From: Amborella trichopoda
Taxonomy: Eukaryota; Streptophyta; Magnoliopsida; Amborellales; Amborellaceae
Reading direction: 5' to 3'
NCBI RefSeq assembly: GCF_000471905.2
Contig: NW_006499776.1
Coordinates: 144,924-208,923 of the forward strand
DNA: 64,000 nt
The position numbers and the translations under genes were made by a program. How positions within the stretch are numbered: position 1 is the stretch's first letter; each line of letters opens with the position of its first letter. Shown in pieces: positions 37,301 to 43,886 of the stretch. The notes beneath the pieces are model-generated. The model did not search any database. It was given only the letters and a program-made list of their open reading frames with translations, and was not told the DNA's origin.

Positions 37301-38369
37301 ATCAGGCATAGATCTGGCCCGGTGTATGGATCGAATGGATTTTTCTGGCTTGTTGACGAGCATGTGGGTTTCTTCCTCGATGCCCTAGTACTTACTCGGA
37401 CATAGGTTTCTAGGTTATGGGGATTCAACTACTCTAAGGAGTGCCTGAGGTAGTAATTTAATGTTTATTCCCCGATGCATCTGATTTTTAGTAGATTCAT
37501 ACTCTATGCGTGTTGGGCGTATGCCTTTAGTCCTTGATGATGGAAACTTGTGTTACACTATTTCACAAAAGTGCTGAACTATGAAGGTTGCTTTTGTTTG
37601 CTTGATGACTAATCACCCAAAAGAAATTCATTGCAATTATTTTATTTATTTGTTTACTATGTGATTCTTTTTTAAGATAATACCTGCTAATTAATCACTC
37701 AAGTAGTACTGCATTACAACATGGTATGATACTTTCTTTTTCGTAATACAGGACACGTTACTTTTCAGCCCCTAAGAAGGGGCATAATCCACTGCAAGGG
37801 AGAGCATACTACCAACTTCTGGAGTGCCTTGGTGTAAGATCTTGAAATCACTGCATCCAACCTAAAATTTATTCTTTCTGTATCCTTTATTTGACTTCAT
37901 TTTCCCATGGAGCGGAATTGTTTCAGGAATCGCAATGTGTAAATGATTTTCATTGTGGTGATATGAACAGGTTATTAGGATTCATTCTCCTACGAGGGCT
38001 AACAGGAAACAAGACTGGTCTGATGTACCTAGTAGGGAAATGATAAACCATGCTCATGCTGCTGCTTATCACCTGAAGAGAGCCCAAACTGGTCAGATGG
38101 ATAGTGACTTTGGACCTTTTCGCTCTTGTAAGGTTTGGGGTTCTGTTGTTTCAGACAAGGGACCATTTTCAGGTTCACCCGACATGAGTCAGACTAGGAA
38201 GAAGTCAAATTACAGCAAGTGGGAGGTGCTTCCATTTGAGAGGCTAAGAAAGGAATCCCAGGAGCACTACATTGAAATGGGGGGCGTTTCTTTGTACAAA
38301 ATGGATGGAAACAAATTGGATGACCTTGTGTGCGTTAGGCATGACCCGAGAGGTTGGACACAAGCATGA
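3708..38369 (+). CDS. Sialyltransferase-like protein, SIA1/MGP2 type (GT29), 3' part, 5 exons
   Basis: Join of 3708-3798, 18073-18131, 33487-33635, 37752-37833 and 37971-38369: 780 bases, 259 residues plus stop, all GT-AG introns. As I recall the Arabidopsis SIA1/MGP2 sequence (At1g08660), it matches almost throughout: [89 protein letters not shown] and [14 protein letters not shown] near the C terminus. The block RGAKGTG..(S)[16 protein letters not shown] corresponds to sialylmotif S of glycosyltransferase family 29. Family members are Golgi type II membrane proteins. MGP2 is reported to be needed for pollen germination and tube growth, and the true substrate in plants is unsettled. The membrane anchor, stem and sialylmotif L (about 200 residues) would lie left of the window. 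The frame is open throughout, so I read it as a working gene despite its transposon-filled introns. Confidence 0.9.
3799..5990 (+). other. Start of 14.3-kb intron; no gene seen
   Basis: AT-rich intron sequence. From 4740 to 5060 it is rich in TGTGTATA/CATGCATA-type alternations, which create overlapping frames on both strands with no family resemblance. The minus-strand frames at 5461-5652 and 5649-5858 could be decayed transposon coding sequence, but I do not recognise them. Confidence 0.5.
5990..8060 (+). other. Possible LTR-like, non-coding retroelement sequence
   Basis: This long stretch has no coding potential and a texture common in long plant gypsy LTRs: recurring GGCCATATCTC (6900, 7260) and AATTTCAGCC/AAATTTGG phrases, then a TATA-like CTCTATATAAATAC at 7751-7764 followed by transcribed-leader-like sequence. 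No partner LTR was found in the window and it does not resemble the LTR at 12705-13438. It may be a solo LTR or the LTR of another fossil. Confidence 0.3.
7896..8052. repeat. Dispersed GGGTAG-C-TGC motif, five copies
   Basis: Variants of ATGGGTAGCCATGCT or ATGGGTAGCTGTGCT occur five times in about 150 bases (near 7899, 7924, 7970, 7995 and 8039). Several form small hairpins of the type GCATGG-GTAG-CCATGC. Spacing is irregular, so this is not a strict tandem array. It lies just downstream of the TATA-like box at 7751. Confidence 0.6.
11718..11862. repeat. Approx. 90-bp duplication with CCTYGGTGGYATGAGCCTAAA
   Basis: The unit TTCCTTGGTGGTATGAGCCTAAA followed by AATTTCAAATG recurs as CTCCTCGGTGGCATGAGCCTAAA about 85-90 bases later. 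Weaker relatives occur near 12106 (CTCCATGGTTGCATGAGC) and 11183. It lies in the 3' non-coding part of the gypsy fossil. Confidence 0.6.
11863..12075. repeat. 37-38-bp tandem array in gypsy 3' region, five copies
   Basis: Five diverged copies of GTCTAGCCCYGTATGACGTAAAAG followed by RTCGGGTGTATCC start near 11866, 11910, 11957, 11999 and 12036. The first four are separated by 0-10 spacer bases. The core GACGTAAAA also forms the core of the 39-bp array at 13650-14430 on the other side of the LTR, so the two arrays may share an origin. Confidence 0.8.
12705..13438 (+). mobile_element. Gypsy LTR with both polypurine tract and primer site beside it
   Basis: This 734-base block begins TGTAGACACCC and ends GCACTGTAAACA (TG...CA). 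Immediately upstream is a polypurine tract, AAAGAGGGGCAAC (12692-12704), as expected before a 3' LTR. Immediately downstream, after two bases, is TTGGAGCCCACCGTGGG (13441-13457), which looks like the primer-binding site after a 5' LTR (compare the common plant gypsy form TTGGCGCCCACCGTGGG). One LTR thus serves as the right end of internal region 1 and the left end of internal region 2. Confidence 0.75.
13439..15960 (+). mobile_element. Ty3/gypsy fossil, internal region 2 (repeat ORF, protease)
   Basis: Starts with the primer-binding-like site after the LTR. A 39-bp coding repeat array follows (13650-14430), then a gag/pol linker-like segment (14621-14923), then an aspartic-protease region (about 15375-15900). 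The protease signature is [16 protein letters not shown] (the G-G-S-A variant of D-x-S/T-G common in plant gypsy). Downstream is the family pattern [25 protein letters not shown]. Reverse transcriptase, RNase H, integrase and a right-hand LTR are not visible, so the copy is incomplete. It is broken and looks old. Confidence 0.75.
13650..14430 (+). repeat. 39-bp (13-codon) tandem repeat in gypsy 5' region, about 19 copies
   Basis: Units of 39 bases, a few of 36 and one of 38, begin GTCCAA and carry GATGACGTTAAAAG in the middle. Nearly all lengths are multiples of three. The best-preserved part (14180-14430) encodes a 13-residue repeat of form S-K-x-x-D-D-V-K-S-x-L-x-x, Ser/Asp/Lys-rich and without hydrophobic segments. 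It lies between the primer site and the protease, where some plant gypsy elements carry extra coding sequence. Length conservation in threes suggests it expanded while still translated. Confidence 0.8.
16182..17905 (+). mobile_element. Short LTR-bounded element (LARD/non-autonomous gypsy-like)
   Basis: Two diverged direct repeats face each other: 16182-16540 (starting TGATGCAAGACAAAAT) and 17478-17838 (starting TAATACAAGAAAAAAA). They share the order TTTTTAAGTTTTTT, GGATTCTAA, AAATTGTCATTA, CATTTAATGTC, GTGGAGAAGAAA and TTTGAATTGTGCTT. A purine run, AAGGGGAGAA (17468-17477), directly precedes the right repeat, as a polypurine tract should. The internal region is under 1 kb and holds a 171-residue acidic frame (16853-17368) with no polymerase domain. 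It is broken, and its LTRs have diverged by roughly a fifth or more, so it is old. Exact outer ends and target duplication were not established. Confidence 0.65.
18073..18131 (+). CDS. SIA1/MGP2-like exon (second visible)
   Basis: The acceptor is CAACCCTGCAG (ends 18072) and the donor GTGAGA (18132). The 59 bases begin with CA, completing an Ala codon from exon 3708-3798, and then encode [19 protein letters not shown] (19 residues), ending in phase 0. This matches the SIA1 segment between the FRLVVRG block and sialylmotif S. The exon is an island between a 14.3-kb intron and a 15.4-kb intron, only about 170 bases from the right end of the LTR-bounded element at 16182-17905. Confidence 0.9.
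18132..18899 (+). other. Start of 15.4-kb intron; purine-rich tract, poly(T)
   Basis: No exon seen. A T run at 18411-18422 could be the 3' tail of the minus-strand LINE to the right (18900-25150), which would extend that element leftward. From 18570 to 18835 the + strand is nearly pure purine (GGGGGG, GAGGGAGAG, AAAGAAATAAAAAAGGA), which creates the proline/serine-rich minus frames at 18510-18899 and neighbours. These are composition artefacts. Confidence 0.55.
18900..25150 (-). mobile_element. LINE-A (L1-type), degraded, interrupted by a TIR element
   Basis: Read on the minus strand from right to left. Proline-rich ORF1 tail-like sequence lies at 24000-25150. The endonuclease start with W-N-V-G-G-I lies near 23750 and continues to about 22900. 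Reverse transcriptase follows from 22557 to 21494, with [11 protein letters not shown], then VALIPK and a degraded Y-T-D-D catalytic box near 21760. The post-RT segment with [19 protein letters not shown] lies near 21250. The zinc-knuckle region [14 protein letters not shown] lies near 19720, and RNase H-like sequence at 18950-19310. Frames are broken at many points (stops, shifts, YADD changed to YTDD), so it is inactive. A word-palindrome element (19787-20611) splits it between the post-RT and zinc-knuckle parts. The 5' end is not firmly defined. Confidence 0.85.
19787..20611. mobile_element. Word-palindrome TIR element (GGAATC type) inside LINE-A
   Basis: The 825-base insert is flanked by a perfect 10-base duplication, GGTTGTAACC (19777-19786 and 20612-20621). 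Its ends are ATAGTTACCGGAA and, inverted, ATAGTTGTTGGAA. The body is built from GGAATC/GATTCC words every 15-30 bases (for example GGAATCTCGATTCCAAGGA near 20392). It has no coding capacity. LINE-A coding sequence continues on both sides, so it inserted after LINE-A. Terminal repeats and 9-10 bp duplications suggest a non-autonomous Mutator-like element. Confidence 0.85.
25142..25252. repeat. 55-bp tandem duplication
   Basis: A unit beginning GACCACAAATACCTTGAGCC and containing TTACATTGATATGGATGTG is repeated twice head to tail with few differences (25142 and about 25197). It lies at the probable 5' edge of LINE-A. No function is evident. Confidence 0.8.
25299..25350. repeat. (TA)n microsatellite
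   Basis: About 50 bases of alternating TA with a few TACA interruptions, flanked by CACACATATACATATACA. It lies some 80 bases before an assembly gap, which it may have helped cause. Confidence 0.95.
25431..25549. other. Assembly gap (119 N)
   Basis: A run of 119 undetermined bases inside the 15.4-kb intron. Nothing can be said about its content. Confidence 1.
25646..26865. mobile_element. Word-palindrome TIR element(s), GGAATC type
   Basis: The left end ATAGTTGTTGGACATGC at 25648 is nearly the same as the inverted right end of the element at 19787-20611 (ATAGTTGTTGGAAATGC). The body carries many GGAATC/GATTCC words, partly as an approximately 50-base tandem pattern (GATTCCTACCT..TTGGAATCAA..TTTCAACC, 25820-26020). 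A possible right end lies near 26692 (GAACCATAGT), with further GATTCC words to 26865, so a second overlapping copy is possible. No clear target duplication. No coding capacity. Confidence 0.65.
26880..29291 (+). mobile_element. LINE-B (L1-type), 5' truncated, RT deleted
   Basis: ORF1 tail (27035-27280) leads into an endonuclease start, [20 protein letters not shown] (27267). The endonuclease runs only to about 27525. It then passes directly into the segment that normally follows reverse transcriptase (LALLGKWWW near 27553, then [20 protein letters not shown]). The rest of the endonuclease and the whole RT domain are missing in one internal deletion of more than 2 kb. Zinc-knuckle sequence [18 protein letters not shown] (28230-28280) and RNase H starting [12 protein letters not shown] (28670) follow. 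A 12-base poly(A) ends at 29291. The element cannot move by itself. Target duplications were not certain (CTTCAA occurs on both sides). Confidence 0.85.
29322..32300 (-). mobile_element. Ty1/copia fossil (Copia-1), minus strand
   Basis: Read right to left: a protease-like block with the D-S-G...EHMT pattern of copia proteases near 32200, then the start of the reverse transcriptase region ([12 protein letters not shown] near 30815, VGCKWV near 30725), the VHVDDIVLT box near 30260 with [10 protein letters not shown] downstream (30150), and an RNase H end near 29560 (F.KERN.SK.IDI, the copia H-x-R-x-KHIDI block). LTRs were not recognised. The element is broken with many lesions and looks old. 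A small TIR element (31484-31879) has inserted between the protease and RT parts. A poly(C) run at 31219-31240 is probably slippage-prone sequence. Confidence 0.8.
31484..31879. mobile_element. Word-palindrome TIR element (CCGGTT/GATCGG type) in Copia-1
   Basis: The 396-base insert is bounded by a perfect 10-base duplication, GTTGTTCTCA (31474-31483 and 31880-31889). The left end AGGTTTTAAGAAATTGATCGGTGATC and the right end, inverted (TACTGTTTAAAAATCGGTGATC), form terminal inverted repeats. The body is rich in CCGGTT, GATCGG and GGCCAATT words (for example AACCGGTTCTGAC near 31717). It is non-coding. It lies between the protease and RT parts of Copia-1, so it arrived later. Confidence 0.85.
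32546..32800 (-). pseudogene. Unidentified 84-codon frame
   Basis: An open frame starting Met at 32800 with a protein-like, non-repetitive composition: aromatic and His-rich, with internal similarity between [18 protein letters not shown] and [13 protein letters not shown]. It does not match the expected SIA1 protein or any transposon domain I know. It could be a gene fragment carried by an element, a decayed exon, or chance. It lies antisense in the 15.4-kb intron next to Copia-1. Confidence 0.25.
32857..33195. mobile_element. Word-palindrome element fragment (AACTGG/CCGGTT type)
   Basis: The left end TACTGTTGGTAAAACTGAATC resembles the inverted end of the element at 31484-31879 (TACTGTTTAAAAATCGG). 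The body has AACTGG/CCAGTT words (AACTGGTCAAAAACTGG near 32957), an AT-rich centre (33090-33150), then GAACCGGCTGG. The right end and target duplication were not identified. It ends about 290 bases before exon 33487-33635. Confidence 0.5.
33487..33635 (+). CDS. SIA1/MGP2-like exon (third visible, sialylmotif S)
   Basis: The start after ACACTCCAG is chosen because it makes the junction [14 protein letters not shown], which matches SIA1 ([14 protein letters not shown]) without an insertion. The donor GTCAGT follows at 33636. The 149 bases encode 49 residues plus two bases, including [18 protein letters not shown] and [17 protein letters not shown], the plant form of sialylmotif S. The frame stays open upstream to 33421, so use of the TTATAG acceptor at 33420 would add 22 residues. 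I regard that as less likely. Confidence 0.9.
33636..35120 (+). other. Intron sequence; nothing recognisable
   Basis: First part of the 4.1-kb intron. It is T-rich just after the donor and AT-rich later. A GATGATGATGATG stretch (34845-34858) precedes a small frame, 34913-35185, without family resemblance. No exon is expected here because exons 33487 and 37752 join exactly (TG + G makes Trp). Confidence 0.6.
35130..35636. mobile_element. Word-palindrome TIR element (AACCGG type), intact ends
   Basis: The 507-base insert is flanked by a perfect 9-base duplication, GGGCTAAAT (35121-35129 and 35637-35645). Terminal repeats are CAGTGTAGGATAAATC at the left and, inverted, ATTGTTGGAAAAATCG at the right. 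Dense AACCGG/CCGGTT words occupy both flanks (35148-35225 and 35545-35610) around an A/T-rich centre. No coding sequence. The clean duplication makes this the best type copy of the family. Confidence 0.9.
35646..36554 (+). other. Intron sequence; possible host-like fragment
   Basis: AT-rich. A 113-residue frame at 35893-36234 reads smoothly in its second half ([17 protein letters not shown]) but I do not recognise it. GGTGGTTCGAGTG near 36271 and GGGTTCAAACCTCCAACC near 36467 look like tRNA B-box-derived pieces, as found in plant SINEs, but no complete SINE or tRNA could be folded. Confidence 0.4.
36555..36925. mobile_element. Two adjoining word-palindrome element fragments
   Basis: The first ends CTTCGAAACAGT near 36659 (inverted: ACTGTTTCGAAG), a family-type end after GATCCGG/CCGATCC words. 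The second has inverted ends AATGTTATTAGACCAG (36680) and AATGATATTAAGACCGATC (inverted, ending near 36916), with GACCAG/CTGGTC words inside. No target duplication was found for either. Confidence 0.5.
36926..37751 (+). other. Intron remainder before exon 37752
   Basis: No repeat or exon recognised. The minus frame at 37210-37428 has no family resemblance. The stretch just before the exon (37630-37740) is AT-rich with TTCTTTTTTAAG and TTTCTTTTTCG pyrimidine tracts leading to the acceptor GTAATACAG. Confidence 0.5.
37752..37833 (+). CDS. SIA1/MGP2-like exon (fourth visible)
   Basis: The acceptor is CGTAATACAG (ends 37751) and the donor GTAAGA (37834). The first G completes Trp with TG from exon 33487-33635. 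The exon then encodes [20 protein letters not shown] followed by QLLECLG, a stretch that is nearly invariant in SIA1/MGP2 proteins and carries the His and Tyr residues of the late GT29 motifs. It ends in phase 0. Confidence 0.95.
37971..38369 (+). CDS. SIA1/MGP2-like terminal exon and stop
   Basis: The acceptor is GATATGAACAG (ends 37970) after a 137-base intron, the only short one here. It encodes 132 residues starting [20 protein letters not shown] and containing [66 protein letters not shown] and [14 protein letters not shown] before TGA. The pattern agrees with the SIA1 tail, with a few extra residues after VCVRH. The antisense frame at 38244-38555 is a shadow. Confidence 0.95.
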   Translation, partial: VIRIHSPTRANRKQDWSDVPSREMINHAHAAAYHLKRAQTGQMDSDFGPFRSCKVWGSVVSDKGPFSGSPDMSQTRKKSNYSKWEVLPFERLRKESQEHYIEMGGVSLYKMDGNKLDDLVCVRHDPRGWTQA

Positions 38370-39065
38370 TAACAAGCACAGAGGGTCGCTTATGTATTGA
38401 GGGATCAATAGTCTGCAAGCGAAGTATTGTGATTCTGTGTATGTGGCTGTCACGAGAAATAGAGGAGAAGCAATTGTATATGCCCAGTGATAAAGTGGAT
38501 CAAAATTTGCTGATGTTGTTTGGGTGCATAGGCGGTGAGGGTGGCAGGGTGCCACGACATGATATCTTAAATTCCATTCCTACAAGGTCAAGTTAACATT
38601 GAGAAAAAAAATGAAAGAGGGGTTGGGTGTGGTTTTAATTTTCATGGTTGTAAGGTGAAGTGTTCAAAAATCCAAAGTTGATGGTGGACATTGAGATTCA
38701 GTCTTTCGCATTTGGGATCCTTTGGATGAAAGGATAAGGTTGGGGATTAGCGGGCCCAGTGATTGAAGGACTAGTGCTCTGGCCCACCCGGATTTCAAAG
38801 TTTTTCTTGGACGCTTGGGAAAACAGTAGCAAAATGAGATCTCTTGTATTTAGCTCCATAAATTTTGTTCACATGCTATTCTGAAGTGCGGCTGACCTCT
38901 CTATTGCAGAATTCACTGACAATGCAGAATTCAATGACAATTGTTTCTGTGACATGTTAATGATTAGCATTTGGCTCGGTTCAGAGGGCTGAAAGTGTTA
39001 TTCAACAGTGAAAGAACTTGTGTTCTATTTTGAAATCACAATCATCATAAACAAAAAATAAAGGC
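38370..39065 (+). other. Probable 3' untranslated region and downstream flank
   Basis: Non-coding sequence after the stop codon. A possible poly(A) signal, AATAAA, lies at about 39056-39061, preceded by T-rich and TTGT-type sequence. Where transcripts really end cannot be decided from sequence. Confidence 0.45.
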
Positions 39066-39223
39066 AAGGTAAAAATCTTCCCGCCACCTTTATGAATTCT
39101 TGACATAAATCCCTTTGGTCTCATAATGTTACAAAAACTGTCCCGTTATGGACCTTGAAATCGAATGGTTGACTGAAACCATATTGAGCTACACATCGAA
39201 ACAAGATATCCCGAGTCCAAGGC

Positions 39224-39687
39224 ATTGTTTGAAACACCGCCCTATCTAACCCGTAGATCGGAACCGGCCCCTTGCCGGGTTTGGTTTCGGGCGGTTTTGG
39301 TGATCGGCCGGTATTTTAAAACTAAAAATTTAAAAAAAGTCGATGAAATCCAAAAAATAAGGAATTTGATTTGTAATATATTTTTAAAATATTTTTTACA
39401 TTATGGTAAATATTAAAAATTATTTTGATCATTAATACTCACTTTTAAAATCTATTTTTTTATTAAGTTTCAACTTCATTTGAATGTGTTTTATTTTAAT
39501 CATTCTTTATATGCTTTTATATTTTAGTTGATTTTTTTGTATTTTTTTTATTGTTTTCAACAATATTTTGGCTTTCTTGGACTTGTCTGGTTAGAACGGT
39601 TGAATTGACCGGTTTACCGGTTAGGTGGGTTAAACCACTTTTGACCCCATGTTCGGTTAACCGTTTCGATTTGATTTTGCAAACAAT
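39224..39687. mobile_element. Word-palindrome TIR element (CCGGTT type)
   Basis: Ends ATTGTTTGAAAC and, inverted, ATTGTTTGCAAAATC. The flanks GTCCAAG (39215) and GTCTAAG (39689) look like a worn target duplication. The body has GGAACCGGCC, GATCGGCCGG and ACCGGTTTACCGGTTAGG words around an AT-rich centre. In layout it is a close relative of the element at 35130-35636. It lies just 3' of the sialyltransferase-like gene. Confidence 0.8.
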
Positions 39688-39689
39688 GG

Positions 39690-41840
39690 TCTAAGCACTT
39701 GCTAATCTTGTGTTTTTTGTTTGTTGCCTATGCGTGTTACCCGTTCTCTCTCTTTAGGGTATGTTTGACAATTCATAATTTAGAATAGGACACTCATCTT
39801 AAAAATCTATTTTTGAGATGGATTTTTGGAACTAAATTTTAAAATTTTAAGGACGTAGTCTGATCTCTAACATGGAGATCATAAATATAAAAAAAATAAA
39901 TAAACTTTAAAATTTAAATAATAATTCTATTAAGAAAACATTTGGATCCATTAGTTTCAATTGATTTTAGATGAGCCATGCACCTATCTTTAAGATGGAT
40001 GCTTTATACCTCGGGGACTGCAAATATAGAATTGTGATTCTTGCCGTATGAAACAAATTTCCTTTAGAATATTCAAGTATGAATATGGAAGCGACCACAC
40101 CCTATGAAGATATGATNNNNNNNNNNNNNNNNNNNNNNNNNNNNNNNNNNNNNNNNNNNNNNNNNNNNNNNNNNNNNNNNNNNNNNNNNNNNNNNNNNNN
40201 NNNNNNNNNNNNNNNNNNNNNNNNNNNNNNNNNNNNNNNNNNNNNNNNNNNNNNNNNNNNNNNNNNNNNNNNNNNNNNNNNNNNNNNNNNNNNNNNNNNN
40301 NNNNNNNNNNNNNNNNNNNNNNNNNNNNNNNNNNNNNNNNNNNNNNNNNNNNNNNNNNNGATCATTATTCAATTTGGGCCGATCTGAAGAACATGATTTA
40401 AATTTGTATTTAAATTTTAATTTATTTTCTATTAATCTAAATCACGTGAAATTTTAGGCATCTATTCTTCTTATCAAGGCGCATTTAATAAAATATTAAA
40501 AATATAATTTACAAAATATAAATTGACAAAAATACTCTTAAAATGTTTCAGAGGTATTTTGATCAATTTGTTTCACACAATATTTTTTTGATATTTTTAT
40601 TGGCTTGGTGTGACATCTTGATATGAGCGCCAGTTTAGATCCATAGCAAATTCGAAAGAATTTTCACGGGGATCACATATAATTTATACCAATTTATATG
40701 ACAGAGTTCGTGATGATGTGCTAAACTCCACTGCCTGTTTGATCCGGTTTAGTCCTTTCTCCTCATCCTCTCTACTTAGAACATGGAAGCAAGGTCTTCA
40801 ACCGTGTCAATAACGGCAGCCACATTTGAATAATAGTAGTAAATTAAGTAATTTTGAATGTCTTTTTCACAAAAAGATCATATTGTTAATCTTAACGGGT
40901 GCTCTTCTATAATACACATGGTTTTGCAAGTTGGTTCATGCATGTAACTTTGAGAAATTATAAGGAGCATCTCAATATGCTTCCCACTTTCTAGAAGCAT
41001 GGTCTTTCCAAATTGCAAGCCAAAGCAAGATATATCCCCCAGCATGGGACAAATTTCATAATTCCAGTAGCATCTGATTTAACATGCTTTAATTTATCTG
41101 ATGTGAATGAAAACATAAATAATTGGGAAAATCGTCTTGAAAGAGGCTGAAGACTCAAAGTTTTTAAATCTCATTTTGTATATGAATTTATTATTTCGAT
41201 GAGATTTGTACAAGGCGCGCCTCAAACTGTTGCAGTATCAAAAATCTTATATTGGTTTGAAAAATCTATGTAAAATCTTAATGATGAAATTTAAAATCTG
41301 AAAAACCATGCATATTTAATAGATATGTAAATACTTGAAAATCATGAAAATAGATAGTTTAGATATCTTCTTATAAGATGCATTATTTTTAGAAGAAATT
41401 ACTTAACGGACCATATTGGGAAGGGTCTAATTACTTACGGATCATTTGGTGTTAATATGCCCAGTATTACGAGCACCATACATTCCTCGTGACCTTTTTA
41501 TTTTTTATTTTATTTTTATTTTTCTCTAAGTTGTCCCCCTATCCAAAACACCTAAAAGGGGACTATTCTTTCTTAGTCCTTTGCCTGATGTTTGAAATCC
41601 CGAACATCTATTGTACTATCCCCCCAAAACTAACATACCTTCTTTAAATGTAACATGCTCTCCCCCGTCATCGTAATGCTCTTCTTTCATCACTTCTTCG
41701 ATAAATTCTATGGGGCTTTTCTCACTAGACATTAAAGAAGCGAAATAAGAGTCGAACCTGTTGTAATATTCATCTTTGTTGAGGAAGAAGATCAGTGGAT
41801 ATAAGGGATGAGCTCCCCATGCCCGCTCGCTGTACGCATG
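39690..41840. other. Gene-free AT-rich stretch
   Basis: No coding region recognised. GGGTATGTTTGACAATTC at 39758 resembles the start of hAT/Harbinger-type MITEs (compare GGGTATGTTTGACAAAAC near 995), but the opposite end is lost in or beyond the gap at 40117. The remainder is AT-rich with no repeats that I could define. Confidence 0.45.
40117..40359. other. Assembly gap (243 N)
   Basis: A run of 243 undetermined bases. Frames drawn across it have no meaning. Confidence 1.
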
Positions 41841-41844
41841 ATTC

Positions 41845-42060
41845 TACCTCAACCCCTTATTTGAATAAAATTTCTCTCACCCCATCATTTGAATAAAATT
41901 TCTCGCTTTCACCCCCTTATTTGAATAAAATCTCTCTCCCCCCCTCAGCCCTTTATTTGAGGAAAAACTCTCTCTCTTATTTGAAGAAAAACTCTCTTTC
42001 ACACACACTCTCTCTCCCCCTCACCCCTTATTTGAAGAAAAACTCTCACTCTCTCTCTCT
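41845..42060. repeat. Degenerate tandem repeat CCCCTTATTTGAATAAAA + CTCTCT
   Basis: Seven or so copies of (C)CCCTTATTTGAAKAAAAHYTCTCTC, 30-45 bases apart, starting near 41851, 41881, 41911, 41947, 41972, 42023 and ending in a CTCTCTCTCTCT run. The small plus frame at 41921-42175 (repeats of YLKKNSLS) is a by-product. It is pyrimidine-rich and could be mistaken for a 5' leader. Confidence 0.8.
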
Positions 42061-43270
42061 GTGCAGAAAAAATGATATATGGGAAGGATCAACGGGCCCT
42101 TGGTTATCAAATGCCTCACAAGCCCAAAAGAAATTTGACTTTTTGTGGAATGAACGAATTGTGTATACTCCATAAGGCATTTGACTGTGAGGCTTACGGG
42201 ACAGCAAAGAACCCATAATTTTTTTCTCTGAGATTTTTAAGATTTGTCATGAATTTCGCTTTGGAGCTTAACTGTGTATGCAATGGGGTAAGTTGCTTAA
42301 AAATTGAATTTGTTGGTTTTGTTCATCTCTCTCTCTCACTCCGTTGAATTTAAGTACCGGTTAAATTGAGAAGCGCCCCATAGAATTTGCTGAAGAGTTA
42401 CTGAAAGAAGGGCATAACTGTAATGGGTTTAATACAATCTATGTTTGGAAAGCATGTTCTATGTTAGCAATTGACCAAAGGAAGAACCTGCTGCATTCAA
42501 AGAAGGCTAGTTTGTTTTTGGGGATAGCTCATATTGGTATTTCGAACACCGGATAACAAAGAACTATAAAAAAATAGCCATATATCCAGTGCTTTCATTG
42601 AGCAATTTACAATAAAAAAAAAAAGCCTCAAATGGTACTAGACCCTCCCAATATGGTCCGTACATAATTTGCTCTTATTTTTAAGACTTGAAATTTTATT
42701 TATTTTTCTTTATATCCATGCATTTCGAGATTGAGATGATCAATTAGAAATTTTTCCAACTTTAAAACACTCTTTTCTACTTAATTTTTTGAGGTGCACC
42801 TTATTTCTATAGTATAAGGTTGCAACAGCATATAAACTTTATCCTTGTTATTTTGTCAAACGATTGTATGCTCCCGCAGATATAGGATCCCTCGGGTAAA
42901 AACCTGAGTATTTTTACAACCCCAAATTGTGGGATGTAGCCGCTCCAAAGCTATCAACGTTATTTTTCTTTTTCTTTTTAATATGCATTTTACATATGCC
43001 TGAAATAATAGCACCCTAAAAATGAATGGGCGCCATTTGTGTTTTGGATGGTGAGATCTTACGCATAAAATTTAGTCCTTTATAAAATTCATCTATTTAT
43101 TATAGAGAGATCCAATATTTTAGATCAAGAAAGTACTCCCAAATGATCTCTTGCTCAAGGGATTAAGTGTACAATATGCTTTTGGGGGAGCTCGTTATTT
43201 GTGGCCTTATATTTTGGATACTGCATTTTATTGGATTATTGACCTTTTGGGGTTTACTATGAGCTCAAAT
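42061..43270. other. Gene-free stretch
   Basis: No coding region, RNA gene or clear repeat. Some short pyrimidine runs (CTCTCTCTCTCAC near 42330). Nothing else could be supported. Confidence 0.5.
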
Positions 43271-43271
43271 T

Positions 43272-43612
43272 AGTGTTATCAGGGAACGGACCGGCTACCG
43301 AATGGTGAGGGATTTGGTCCAGTCAAAAGCAGTATGATTGTTCGTTGAACTAGTTTGACCAGAATTTGAAAATTAAAAAACATATGAATAAGAGTTTAAA
43401 AATATATAACATATTAGAGAAAAAAGTTTCCCACTTTGTTTAGCTTGTTGAACCAATCCAAACCAATTGGCTGGACTATCCAAAATTAGTCAAATACTCG
43501 TTTTGACATATTTTTTATCAAACCCTATTTTCACTCTAGACCGGACAGGCCAAGGCACCAGTCAGTAGTTTAACCTTTCAAACTGCCGTTTTTGTACGGT
43601 GTTGATAACTAT
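43272..43612. mobile_element. Word-palindrome TIR element (CCGGTC/GACCGG type)
   Basis: Ends AGTGTTATCAGGGAACGG and, inverted, ATAGTTATCAACACCGTAC. The body has GGACCGG, CTAGACCGGACAGG and AACCAATCC words around an AT-rich centre (43365-43430). The flanks GCTCAAATT and GCGCAAGCT show only weak likeness, so the target duplication is worn or absent. Confidence 0.65.
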
Positions 43613-43886
43613 GGCGCAAGCTTTTATGTTATAAGTCCAGACGATCATTTCCAATCTTAGAGATCATATATTAATTAAATTTGACAAACAGATGAAAATA
43701 TCTCCCTCTATTATTAAAAATGAATAGAACTCTTTAAATAAAACTCTTTAATATTAGTTCATCATATAATGTATAGAAAGTGTCCTAAATTTTATCATGG
43801 CTCATTCATGATTTCCCTTAATTTTTATTGTTTTCTTTATAGATATATTTAAATTATTTTAATCTTTAAATCAAGAGAAAGTATAA

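Noticed and set aside
38244-38555. Minus-strand 103-residue frame
   Set aside because: Antisense shadow of the terminal exon of the sialyltransferase-like gene.
40073-40387. Frames of about 100 residues across the gap
   Set aside because: Consist almost wholly of undetermined bases.
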